From Planctomycetia bacterium (GTDB taxonomy: Bacteria; Planctomycetota; Planctomycetia; Pirellulales; Thermoguttaceae): 61,485 nt of DNA. Location of the stretch: contig JAUNBG010000020.1 of the NCBI GenBank assembly GCA_030527205.1, positions 1 to 61,485 on the forward strand. Reading direction: 5' to 3'. Below the pieces are notes generated by a model that saw only the letters and a program-made list of their open reading frames with translations, did no database searches and was not told where the DNA came from. Positions 26,777-35,573 of the stretch are shown here, in pieces. The translations under genes were made by a program, and so were the position numbers. Numbering within the stretch: position 1 is the stretch's first letter; each line of letters starts with the position of its first letter.

Positions 26777-28291
26777 ATGAGTACTCAGCCCTTTCGATTC
26801 ATTCATGCCGCAGATCTTCATTTGGAAATGCCAGTTAATGGGTTAGTTGAATGTCCGGAACATTTGGAAGACCAAATACTCAATGCCCCTCAAAGAGCAG
26901 TCGAGCGTCTTTTTAATTATGCCATTGAAGAAAAAGTCGATTTTATTGTTTTGAGCGGAGACGTTATTGCCTCGCAAATAACAGGGCCTTGGGGACTCCT
27001 TTTTCTGATTGACCAATTTCAAAAGCTTCAAGACGAAAAGATTGAAGTTTATTGGGCGGGCGGCTCGGTTGATTCGCCGGAAGATTTGCCTTCCGCTTTT
27101 CAATTTCCCTTAAATGTTCATCTCTTTCCTGTAGGGCAAATTCAGGAATTCATTTATAAACGAGGCGAAGTTCCGATCGCGCGAATTATCGGAACAAGTC
27201 GCGGCAAGCAACAGATCAACTTTCGCCCCGGCGATATCCCCCCAGATCCTGACGGATTATATTCTGTAGGCGTTCATTATGGACGAATTCTTCCCGAAAG
27301 CATCAAAGGGGATTCGGTTCAGTATTGGGCGCTCGGCGGGAATCATCATCGCGAATTTCTCTCGAAAAATCCTGTTTTTATTCATTATCCCGGCCCGACG
27401 CTTGCTCGAAATCCCAATGATTCCGGCGATTTTGGCGCCTCTCTTGTCGAAGTTAATGAATATGGTCGGACAAAGGTTGATTTGATAAAGACGTCTCCTA
27501 TTCAATGGATTACGGAACGCATTCTCATTCAGAATGAAATGACCGAAGAAGAAATTTTAGCCGAATTGCGTCAGCGGATAAAAAAACTTCGAAATGTTCA
27601 GAATGATATCCTTTTTTTAATTTCATTGCGACTTGATGTTGACGGCGATATGATTCAAGAACTGCGATATGGCAATTTGACTCAATCTCTTCTTCGCGAT
27701 TTAAGAACTGATTTCGGAAAAGAGAAACCGATTGCTTATTGCATTGATTTAAAACCGATCCTTCCAGATAAATTTCCATTGGATCTTTATGATCAACAGA
27801 CCATTTTGGGCGATTATTTGCGAATGGTTCATTTTTATCAAGAAAATCATGAAAATAAAATTGATCTTAATCTTTATTATTCGGAAGAACTTCAATCTTT
27901 TCTGGAAATTAAGCAAAAATTGAAACAACAAAACGAGCGACTCCAACAGACGCAAAATAATGAACATTCTGATCATTTGCCGACGGATTCCGAAGAAACC
28001 ATTTCTTTTCGTCCTCAAGTTCAGACATTGATTAATCTTCTTTGTATGAATTCGAGTGACGAAATTTCTGACGTTTCAAACGATCAATCTGACTCATTGC
28101 AGGCAAAGCTTCGGGAAAGGTTTGATTTGATGCGATCCGAAGTTTTACGCGAAGCGTCGATGATTGGATTGGAACTTCTTTCCGCCAAAGAAAATGAAAC
28201 CAGCCGCAAGACCAATCAACCGCGACGCAATCCCAATCTTGCCTGGGAACGCAAAAATCAGATTAAAAACGAAGGAAAGGAAGGTTTCTGA
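26777..28291 (+). CDS. YhaO/SbcD-like metallophosphoesterase (DNA repair nuclease subunit)
   Basis: 504 residues. The calcineurin-like phosphoesterase domain (about 1-230) shows motif I AADLHL (Asp13, His15), motif II LSGDVIA (Asp62), and later motifs VGVHYG (His167) and WALGGNHHREF (His190/His191). The usual GNHD motif III is replaced by AGGSVDSPEDLP (about 94-105), an oddity discussed in the findings. The C-terminal half is a helical/beta region such as follows the nuclease core in YhaO. The ATG at 26777 (GGAAATAACA upstream) starts the conserved domain; an in-frame TTG lies 69 bases upstream. The stop overlaps the start of the AAA partner by one base (TGATG), the classic YhaO-YhaN pairing. 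Probably processes DNA ends with its partner. Confidence 0.9.
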   Translation: MSTQPFRFIHAADLHLEMPVNGLVECPEHLEDQILNAPQRAVERLFNYAIEEKVDFIVLSGDVIASQITGPWGLLFLIDQFQKLQDEKIEVYWAGGSVDSPEDLPSAFQFPLNVHLFPVGQIQEFIYKRGEVPIARIIGTSRGKQQINFRPGDIPPDPDGLYSVGVHYGRILPESIKGDSVQYWALGGNHHREFLSKNPVFIHYPGPTLARNPNDSGDFGASLVEVNEYGRTKVDLIKTSPIQWITERILIQNEMTEEEILAELRQRIKKLRNVQNDILFLISLRLDVDGDMIQELRYGNLTQSLLRDLRTDFGKEKPIAYCIDLKPILPDKFPLDLYDQQTILGDYLRMVHFYQENHENKIDLNLYYSEELQSFLEIKQKLKQQNERLQQTQNNEHSDHLPTDSEETISFRPQVQTLINLLCMNSSDEISDVSNDQSDSLQAKLRERFDLMRSEVLREASMIGLELLSAKENETSRKTNQPRRNPNLAWERKNQIKNEGKEGF

Positions 28292-31200
28292 TGAGAATCA
28301 CATCGCTTGATATTGAACGATTCGGAATTTGGGAACAACTTCATCTTCCTCAAATTTCGTCGGGACTGAACGTTTTTTATGGACCAAATGAAGCTGGAAA
28401 AACGACGCTTATGCAATTTATTCGGAGCAGTCTTTATGGTTGCGCCGATGACGAACGAGCTCGATATATTCAGATGGTTCTCGAAAAGAAGAAATACGGC
28501 GTTTTTGAAGGACTCGAAAAAAATGATTCCAGGGAAACGCAACAGGAATCTTCTGCTGAAAACGATTGGAATCATTGGGTTGGCGGAACCTTGACGGTTA
28601 ATACGGATTTTGGCGATTATCGATTGCAGAGACGTTATATTCGTCAAAATACTTCCGCTTATGATCGTCAAACCATTCTCGAAATGAAATCCGGATTTAT
28701 TGCAACCGGCGGTTTAGCCAATTGGAGCGGTCGCTTTTATCCTTTACAGGGAAAAGGAATCGCGGAATCGTTGATCGTTTCTGGTCCCGATGGCGCAAGG
28801 TTAAGCGATTATTTTGTCAAAACGCTTGTTAATAATATTGACGAGGCAACGTTTAATAACGTTTTTGCCATTGGTTTGGATGAACTTCAACGTCTTGGAA
28901 CGCTTAATGAGACAGACGCGGCGCAAATGCTTTATCGTCTCAGTGTCGGTCTGGATCGCGTTTCTTTAGTTCAAGTTCTTCATCAATTGATTGATGAAAG
29001 AAATGAAATTTTTGACGTTAATGGCAAACCCGCCATTTTAGAAAATCTTCTAGCGCAAAAAGAAAAAATTATTGGCAAATCGACCGAATCGTCGTTTCTT
29101 TTGCGAGAATATAGTCGGATATTAACGGAACAACAGGAACTTCAGGAAACGATTCGACAATTACAGGAAAAAATCGAAAAGAACGATTATCAAAAACGCG
29201 TTTATGAAACGGCGCAAAAAATAGCGCCAATTTGGGATGAACGGGTTAAAATACGGTCTGAAATTAACGATTTGGGAGAAGTTGTTCGAGTTGAAAAAGA
29301 GGCCATTCAGCAAGCTGATAATTTTCAAAGAGCAATAGAAAAAACGCAAAATTTGCTTCAACAGCAAAAGCAACAATTTTTGAAGCTGTTACAGGATCGA
29401 AATGCTCTGGTCATTGACGAAAATCTTTGGCAAATAGCGCCGCGAATCGAAATGTTGCAAGATGATTTGCCGAGATTAAAGGAATTAGATGAACAAATAG
29501 GAATATTCCAAACAGAAATTAATGATCTTGGGAATCAACTTTATCAAGAAGAGCAACGGCTCAAAGGAGCTCGCAGCGGCAAAGTTATTTTGACTCAAAA
29601 TGCCATTGATCAATTGATCAACGAAACTCAATCGGGTTCGTTGAATGAAGAGCAAAAAAATAACGATTCGTCGGGACAAGAACGAACTTCGAAGTTCAGT
29701 GTTGAGGACGAGTCAACAGCTGAATCAATTCGAGAAGTTGAAGATTATCGAGAGCCTGCCAAAGCAGTTCGACGTCAGCGTCAAAGACTCGAAAAGATTC
29801 AAGAACAATATAAACAAGTCAATGATCGTCTAAAAATTCTTTCGGAAAAATTGGATAAAGGTTTAACGTCGCATGGTCAGAAGAATTTAAAAGAAGCATT
29901 GGAAAAAACCAGCGATTTGGTTTCTGGTTTGCGACGTCGTCAGGAAATTGCCCAACGTTTGAATGAAATGGCTCAATATCGAAAAGAATTGGAACGCCGA
30001 AACGCCAATCTTGTTGCCAATCAAACATTACCGACGGGCGTTTTGACGATTATTGGGGCGGGCGTCGCTTTGGGCGGGCTTCTTTTTGGACTAAGTCTTT
30101 TTAGAACAGAAATTGAATTGGGTTGGGGATTATTGGGATTAATTGTCGTTGGCGCCTGTTTGATTTATAAATCAACGATCGAAAAGAAAAATTTCGTAAA
30201 ATTGGAAGAGAACCAGCGCCAATTGGGAATATTGTTAAAACAGATCGAAAATGCAAAAGAGGAAGCTTCTGTTATTGATGCCCGCTTTCCTGCGCCGGGT
30301 CAATCAATTGAAGTTCGCCTCCAAAAAGCCCAAACCGATTTTTCTTTTTTTGAAAAAATGGTTCCAATTGACGCTCAATGGAAAGAAACGAATCATCATT
30401 TTCAACTTCTTGAATCGCGACTCGAAAAAGCTAAAAACGGTCTGCAAAATGCGAGAAAAGGTTGGATTAATTGGCTCAAAATTGCCGGTCTTCCCAATAA
30501 TTTGAAACCTTCCCAAATCAAGGAAATGTTGGAAAGAGTCGATATTGCTGAAGATTTGCGCCGTCATCTTGACGCTTTAAAAAATGAAATTGAATTGTAT
30601 AAACGCGAACGCAAAGGCATTTTGGATCATTTGGATTTTGTTCTCGGTTCAATTGAATTCTCTCATCCAGAAGAAAACTCTCCGTTCATTTTAATTTCTT
30701 TATTAAAGGATCATTTGGAAAATGCCCGACAAATTAAAGTTCAGCGTCAAAAGATTCAAAACGAACTGAATCAAATTCGAAAGGAGCGCAAAAGACAAAA
30801 GAGTCTTGAAAGAAAGCAGAAATTGGAACTGTCTCAATTTCTTGAATCATTTGGAATAAAAACAATTGAAGAACTGATTCGGTTAGAAGAGCGATATCAA
30901 AATTATTGCCAAAAACAATCCGCGTTAACATCGACAGAACAGCAATTGATTGTCGGAATCGGCGGGGTTTGTGAAGAACAAATTCTAGCTGAGCTTCTTG
31001 ATGATTTGGAAACTCGTTCAACATTGCCTGAGCAGGAAGAAAAAATCCGTCAGCGCTTACAAACGTTGAACGAAGAGCATCGAACAAAAATAGAACTTTC
31101 TGGTCGAATGGATGAACAACTCGCCAATTTGGCCAAGAAAAAAGACTCAATTCGTTATCAATTCGAACGTTATTCAATTGATATTCGAATGAATGAAATG

Positions 31201-33393
31201 GCAACCTTATGGAAAAGTCGAGCGGTTGCTTCGCGAATTATGGAAGATATTCGTAAAGCTTATGAAAAAGAACGCCAACCGGAAACGCTTCGAGAAGCGT
31301 CAAAATTATTGCGCGTTTTGACCGGCGGACGATATCTTAAAATTTGGACTCCTTTGGGCGAAGATACTCTTTATATTGACGATTTTGAAGGAAAAACCCT
31401 TGACGTTTCTGCTCTTTCCCGCGGAGCTCGAGAACAATTATTCATTGCCATTCGACTGGCTTTGACAACTTCTTTTGAAAAACATGGCGTTCAGCTTCCT
31501 TTGATTTTGGATGACGTTTTGGTTAATTTCGACAACCAGCGCGCTTGGGCGGCCGCAAAATTATTGAATCATTTTGCTCGAACCGGACGACAAATCTTTT
31601 TGTTTACTTGTCATAAACATATTTGTCAAATTTTTCTAAAAATGAAAACGCCTGTTGTTGTTTTGCCTGACAGAAATCGAAAAAATAAACGTTTCCGCGT
31701 CTTATTGCCTGCAAAAGAAAAACGAAATGAGGAAATCGTCTTTAATCAAAAAGCCAAAACGATTTCTTTAACGATTGACAAGAAAAAAGAAAAAACAACA
31801 AATATTCAAACGATTTCTATTTTGCCTCAAGAATCTTTTTCGTTTGATTCGTCTCGAATTCAAATGTTAATGAACAAAACAATCAACGGCTCTGGCGATT
31901 TCTCGGATTGGGTTTCATGGTCAAACAATTTAAAAACGATGAAACCATATAAGATCGATAAATCATTGATTACTGATTCTAATATAACAATAGTTGATAA
32001 AACATCGATATTTGATGACAGTATTCAAAAAGGTTCAAGCTTTGCAAGCAAAGAAAAAAGTCTTGCCATTCAACCGTCTATATCGCTCAATCCAGATTCA
32101 ATGATTCATAATGCGGAATTGGCTGTTTTGATGAATAATCAATGCGAAACGAATAAAAATGACTTTTGGAAAATTCTGGAAAAGACCGAACCAATTTTTG
32201 TCGCGGCATATGAAACAAAATTGAATGCGACAACGGAAGATCATTCTTTTATTGTCGACAAAAACAATGATTTGATAAACCAGGCATTGATCCAGAAAGT
32301 TTCAAGCGAAAAACGGGAATCTGTTACTGAAAACGAGTTAATGATAACATCGAAAAAAGCAGACAGGATATCAACCGATGAAACCTTGAGCCCTTATATT
32401 TTTAAAACGTTGATAACGGAAGAGAAAAGTTTAAAAAGTTCGTTTCCAATTGAAAAATCATCGAAAAATGCTATTAATAATCTGAAAAATGATATAATAT
32501 TGACAAATCAAAAAATTGTTGGTCAAACGCTAACATCCAAATCAAATGTTTCTGAAACGATAGATTCAGAAACCGAAGATTCTAATTTAACAACAGAAAT
32601 TCTGTCAAATGTTCGATCGGCAAAATTTGAAGATTCTGATAAGGAAAACTTGTCGGTTTCGACGGACAATTCAATTTCTTCCAATAAAATTGAAGAATTC
32701 CCGAAGCCGAGCTCGGATATTTCTGTTGATTCTGAATCATCAAAATCAGAAATTGATTTATTAAATGAAAATCGACGAAAAGCAACCCTTCGAGACGTTT
32801 TATTGGCCGGTCATCCTCATTTGAGTTCCGCCTTGAATGTTTCCGCGTCTGATGAACCTGAAATCTTTTTGGAAAATTTAGACCAAACCGATCAAAACGA
32901 AATTGATCTTCAGGAACGATTAGCTCGAAAGCGATTAAGAAAACGCAAGAAGCATTCGCATTTGAAAAAAATGTCCAAAAAACGAAAGAGTTCTGATTTA
33001 TCTCTGCGGCAAGAACAAGATTCAGATCAGAAATCCAACGCTGTCTGGCAAACCGAAACTGAAGATAAAAAGTTGGAAAATTCTTTCGATCCATCTGCTT
33101 TTGATGTTTTGGAAACGGATCATTTTGACGACGCTTGGGCGGATGTTTTGACTACAGAACATCAAAATGACGACGATTCATTTTCGAAATTTGATAAAGA
33201 AGAATCCTCTGAGAACAGTTTTCTGCGGGATTTTTTCGTTGAAAACAATCTTAGCGAAATAGAAACCGGAAACGAAGACGATACAGAAACGGATCATTTG
33301 GAAAACGAGACCATTCCAGAACTCGACGACAATTCTGATAACGATTTTCCGAATGAAGAAGATTATTTTGAAAAAACGGACAAATCCGAATAA
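28291..33393 (+). CDS. YhaN/SbcC-like AAA ATPase with large C-terminal extension
   Basis: 1700 residues. The N-terminal ATPase half carries Walker A at about 31-38 (GPNEAGKTT). Long coiled coils follow (about 250-580 and 650-1000). Two hydrophobic helices lie near 580-640 (TGVLTIIGAGVALGGLLFGL and GLLGLIVVGACLIY), as in YhaN proteins. The C-terminal ATPase half has the ABC-type signature SALSRGAREQLFIAIRLAL (about 1037-1055) and Walker B LPLILDDVLVNFD (about 1069-1081). This is the SMC-like partner of the overlapping nuclease gene. From about residue 1130 to 1700 there is an extra region, mostly Ser/Asp/Glu/Asn-rich and disordered, with a basic block (RKRLRKRKKHSHLKKMSKKR, about 1547-1566) and an acidic tail. 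Usual family length is about 900-1200. Confidence 0.9.
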   Translation: MRITSLDIERFGIWEQLHLPQISSGLNVFYGPNEAGKTTLMQFIRSSLYGCADDERARYIQMVLEKKKYGVFEGLEKNDSRETQQESSAENDWNHWVGGTLTVNTDFGDYRLQRRYIRQNTSAYDRQTILEMKSGFIATGGLANWSGRFYPLQGKGIAESLIVSGPDGARLSDYFVKTLVNNIDEATFNNVFAIGLDELQRLGTLNETDAAQMLYRLSVGLDRVSLVQVLHQLIDERNEIFDVNGKPAILENLLAQKEKIIGKSTESSFLLREYSRILTEQQELQETIRQLQEKIEKNDYQKRVYETAQKIAPIWDERVKIRSEINDLGEVVRVEKEAIQQADNFQRAIEKTQNLLQQQKQQFLKLLQDRNALVIDENLWQIAPRIEMLQDDLPRLKELDEQIGIFQTEINDLGNQLYQEEQRLKGARSGKVILTQNAIDQLINETQSGSLNEEQKNNDSSGQERTSKFSVEDESTAESIREVEDYREPAKAVRRQRQRLEKIQEQYKQVNDRLKILSEKLDKGLTSHGQKNLKEALEKTSDLVSGLRRRQEIAQRLNEMAQYRKELERRNANLVANQTLPTGVLTIIGAGVALGGLLFGLSLFRTEIELGWGLLGLIVVGACLIYKSTIEKKNFVKLEENQRQLGILLKQIENAKEEASVIDARFPAPGQSIEVRLQKAQTDFSFFEKMVPIDAQWKETNHHFQLLESRLEKAKNGLQNARKGWINWLKIAGLPNNLKPSQIKEMLERVDIAEDLRRHLDALKNEIELYKRERKGILDHLDFVLGSIEFSHPEENSPFILISLLKDHLENARQIKVQRQKIQNELNQIRKERKRQKSLERKQKLELSQFLESFGIKTIEELIRLEERYQNYCQKQSALTSTEQQLIVGIGGVCEEQILAELLDDLETRSTLPEQEEKIRQRLQTLNEEHRTKIELSGRMDEQLANLAKKKDSIRYQFERYSIDIRMNEMATLWKSRAVASRIMEDIRKAYEKERQPETLREASKLLRVLTGGRYLKIWTPLGEDTLYIDDFEGKTLDVSALSRGAREQLFIAIRLALTTSFEKHGVQLPLILDDVLVNFDNQRAWAAAKLLNHFARTGRQIFLFTCHKHICQIFLKMKTPVVVLPDRNRKNKRFRVLLPAKEKRNEEIVFNQKAKTISLTIDKKKEKTTNIQTISILPQESFSFDSSRIQMLMNKTINGSGDFSDWVSWSNNLKTMKPYKIDKSLITDSNITIVDKTSIFDDSIQKGSSFASKEKSLAIQPSISLNPDSMIHNAELAVLMNNQCETNKNDFWKILEKTEPIFVAAYETKLNATTEDHSFIVDKNNDLINQALIQKVSSEKRESVTENELMITSKKADRISTDETLSPYIFKTLITEEKSLKSSFPIEKSSKNAINNLKNDIILTNQKIVGQTLTSKSNVSETIDSETEDSNLTTEILSNVRSAKFEDSDKENLSVSTDNSISSNKIEEFPKPSSDISVDSESSKSEIDLLNENRRKATLRDVLLAGHPHLSSALNVSASDEPEIFLENLDQTDQNEIDLQERLARKRLRKRKKHSHLKKMSKKRKSSDLSLRQEQDSDQKSNAVWQTETEDKKLENSFDPSAFDVLETDHFDDAWADVLTTEHQNDDDSFSKFDKEESSENSFLRDFFVENNLSEIETGNEDDTETDHLENETIPELDDNSDNDFPNEEDYFEKTDKSE

Positions 33394-33500
33394 AATTATT
33401 TTGCGCTAAGGTTTGAGTTTAAATTCAACAGATTTCAATTTAAAACTGTAAAAATCCGGAATCGCTGGAATTCGAAAAACTGGACAACGTTGCGCGAATG

Positions 33501-33522
33501 ACGACAGGCCAAAACCTGTCGT
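33501..33522. terminator. Hairpin between convergent genes
   Basis: ACGACAGG-CCAAAA-CCTGTCGT, a perfect 8-bp stem, sits between the 3' ends of the YhaN-like gene (plus) and the phosphofructokinase gene (minus). There is no T-tract on either side, so a role as a shared transcription end or 3' RNA stabiliser is inferred from position only. Confidence 0.45.
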
Positions 33523-33577
33523 CCATTCTTGTCAAGTCATTTTCAAAATAGAATCGCTAAAATGCTAAAAAGAGAAA

Positions 33578-34936
33578 TCAGTTTGTCCAGGCTTCCAAAT
33601 ATCGGGCCATTTGATGAATATCGCTTCCGACAGAAATCGGACGGGAATAAGCTCGAAGTTTTTCCATATTAATCAGTTCTTCAAAGGTTGGATATTCAAG
33701 ATTCATTGTTCCGCCGACAGAAATCATAACGCCGTTTTTATCCAATTCGCAAAGCGCGCGATAACAACCGACGCCAATTTGACTTCCCAAAATAACATCG
33801 AAAGCGGTTGGAATGTTGCAACGAACTTCATAACCAAATTGAAGTCCAACCATTTTTCGCGAATGGCCGGTTCTTCTTTTATATTCTTCGGCGATCAAAC
33901 GTCCCAAACGCCCGCTGTATTTCAATTGAGAAACAGGAAAATGACCGAAAGAATCCGGCTTTAAGGAACGATATTCGTCATCGGAGACACACATTTTTAT
34001 CTCTGACAACGGAAGATATTCGGCGATTCCTTCTGAAATAATGGCGACAAAACTTTGTTTTCCTTCAGCTTCCCGCGCCAGAATGACATTGACGCAACGG
34101 TCAACAATTTTATCGATATTAAAAATCGTTCTCATTATGGGCTTGCCATTATCGTCCAAAATGACCATTCCGGTTTCTGGATCTCTTGTTTCTTCCGTTG
34201 TCTGCCAATGTTCCGGGATATCTTCCAAACCAATAACAAGACTTGCTTCGCCTGCAATAGCGGCCCCATAGGCGAGCCAAGCGGCTTTGCGTCCCATTAG
34301 TTGGCAAACAAAACCGCCATTTGCCGCTTCCGAATCGGCCAAAAGATTGCGAATCTGTTTGGCAAGCATTTCGACTGCTGTAAAATAACCGAATGTAAAA
34401 GATATTCCTTCGTAATCGTTATCAATTGTTTTCGGAAGATGAACGACCTTAATCCTTTTTTTGTCGGTCGGAAGTTCGTCCATAAAAAGTTTGAATTTTG
34501 CCGCCGTTGTCAGCGTATCGTCGCCGCCAATGGATATTAACGCATCAATATTCATTGATTGCAATGCGTTATAAACGTTCATCATTGGTTCTGTTTTCGA
34601 AGAGTCTTTCAGATCGGAATGCGTTTTGAGATGTTTGCCCGGATTAGCGCGAGCGGTTCCAATACAGATTCCTTGAGAAGTTCGCAAACCTTCGAGATTC
34701 ATTTTGTCGAGGCGAATATAATCAATATTCTCTTCCAGATTATCTCCTATTTTATAATCAACCAAATGAGTATAGCCGTTTTTCATTCCGAATACTTCAA
34801 CGCCAGCGCGAGCAAAGCAAGTCGCGGCGCTGCCAATGACTGCATTGGCCGAAGGAGCAGGACCGCCGGAGAAAAGAATGGCAACTCGTTTGATATCAGT
34901 GTTTTTTTTCTGTGGACTCGAAAGAGGATCTTTCAT
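33578..34936 (-). CDS. 6-phosphofructokinase, pyrophosphate-dependent type
   Basis: 452 residues of the PFK family, which phosphorylates fructose 6-phosphate in glycolysis. The N-terminal loop ILFSGGPAPSANAVIG, the SIGGDDTLTTAAKF motif (GGDD at 137-140) and HLPKTIDND (Lys169) are visible. Asp140 and Lys169 occupy the two positions that are Gly in ATP-dependent E. coli PFK (Gly104, Gly124), the accepted signature of PPi-dependent enzymes. NGGFVCQLMGRKAAWLAYGAA is the MGR substrate-binding region. A reversible PPi enzyme would also serve gluconeogenesis. The start ATG has GGAAACGTTA upstream. It is transcribed toward the YhaN gene, and a 637-base spacer lies on its 5' side. Confidence 0.92.
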   Translation of the reverse strand: MKDPLSSPQKKNTDIKRVAILFSGGPAPSANAVIGSAATCFARAGVEVFGMKNGYTHLVDYKIGDNLEENIDYIRLDKMNLEGLRTSQGICIGTARANPGKHLKTHSDLKDSSKTEPMMNVYNALQSMNIDALISIGGDDTLTTAAKFKLFMDELPTDKKRIKVVHLPKTIDNDYEGISFTFGYFTAVEMLAKQIRNLLADSEAANGGFVCQLMGRKAAWLAYGAAIAGEASLVIGLEDIPEHWQTTEETRDPETGMVILDDNGKPIMRTIFNIDKIVDRCVNVILAREAEGKQSFVAIISEGIAEYLPLSEIKMCVSDDEYRSLKPDSFGHFPVSQLKYSGRLGRLIAEEYKRRTGHSRKMVGLQFGYEVRCNIPTAFDVILGSQIGVGCYRALCELDKNGVMISVGGTMNLEYPTFEELINMEKLRAYSRPISVGSDIHQMARYLEAWTN

Positions 34937-35146
34937 TAACGTTTCCTTTCAAACAAAATCATTCAGAACATTTGTATACTGTTGTTGTCATTCATTGACT
35001 TTGCCGTAAGCGGAGAAAAAACGGTTTCGCAATGGAGTCAAATGTTTGACATTATTGAATATAGCATTTCGGATATCGTTCATTGAATCAAAAGCCAACC
35101 CCAGGATAATATCGAAATCAATTTTGGGGGTCGGATTTATCCTAAT

Positions 35147-35245
35147 AGGAAGTTCTAAAAAACCAGAATTTTCAACAAACGCATTTCGGTCGTTAAATAG
35201 TTTTTGCGGACGAGACTCGCTCCGAAAGGGTTTTTCGAACTTCTT
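35147..35245. repeat. MITE-like element, copy 2 (subfamily B, degenerate)
   Basis: About 99 bp starting AGGAAGTTCTAAAAAACC and ending GGGTTTTTCGAACTTCTT, so the right end has diverged. The core (TTTTCAACAAACGCATTTCG, then TTTTTGCGGACGAGAC) matches the reverse complement of the copy at 51704-51814. No clear target duplication. The rest of 34937-35573 holds only AT-rich DNA and, at 35516-35559, an imperfect CCTGTTT...AACAGG hairpin after dnaX that contains the recurrent 14-mer. Confidence 0.7.
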
Positions 35246-35573
35246 TGAATAATCAGCCCGTTTGTTTGCGGGGTTGTCAAACGAACGATCCGGGATTTTT
35301 AACTGGCTTAATTTCTGTTATACAACTTGAAAAAAGGGACTTTTAAAACGAATATTTCCAATTAAATAACAAAACAATTTTTTTGTGAAAAAAGTCCTTG
35401 TTAATCCGTTGATGTTTGAGCGCATAATCAACAATTCCTTGTTAAAGTTTATCAAAATGTTGAAAAAGCGGAATCCCCCCTAAACTTCAATCTTCGAGCT
35501 TTGCTTTTGTATTTCCCTGTTTGTTTGCGAAACGATCCTGGGGGCTCAACAGGCTTAAGCGTTATAACCGATA

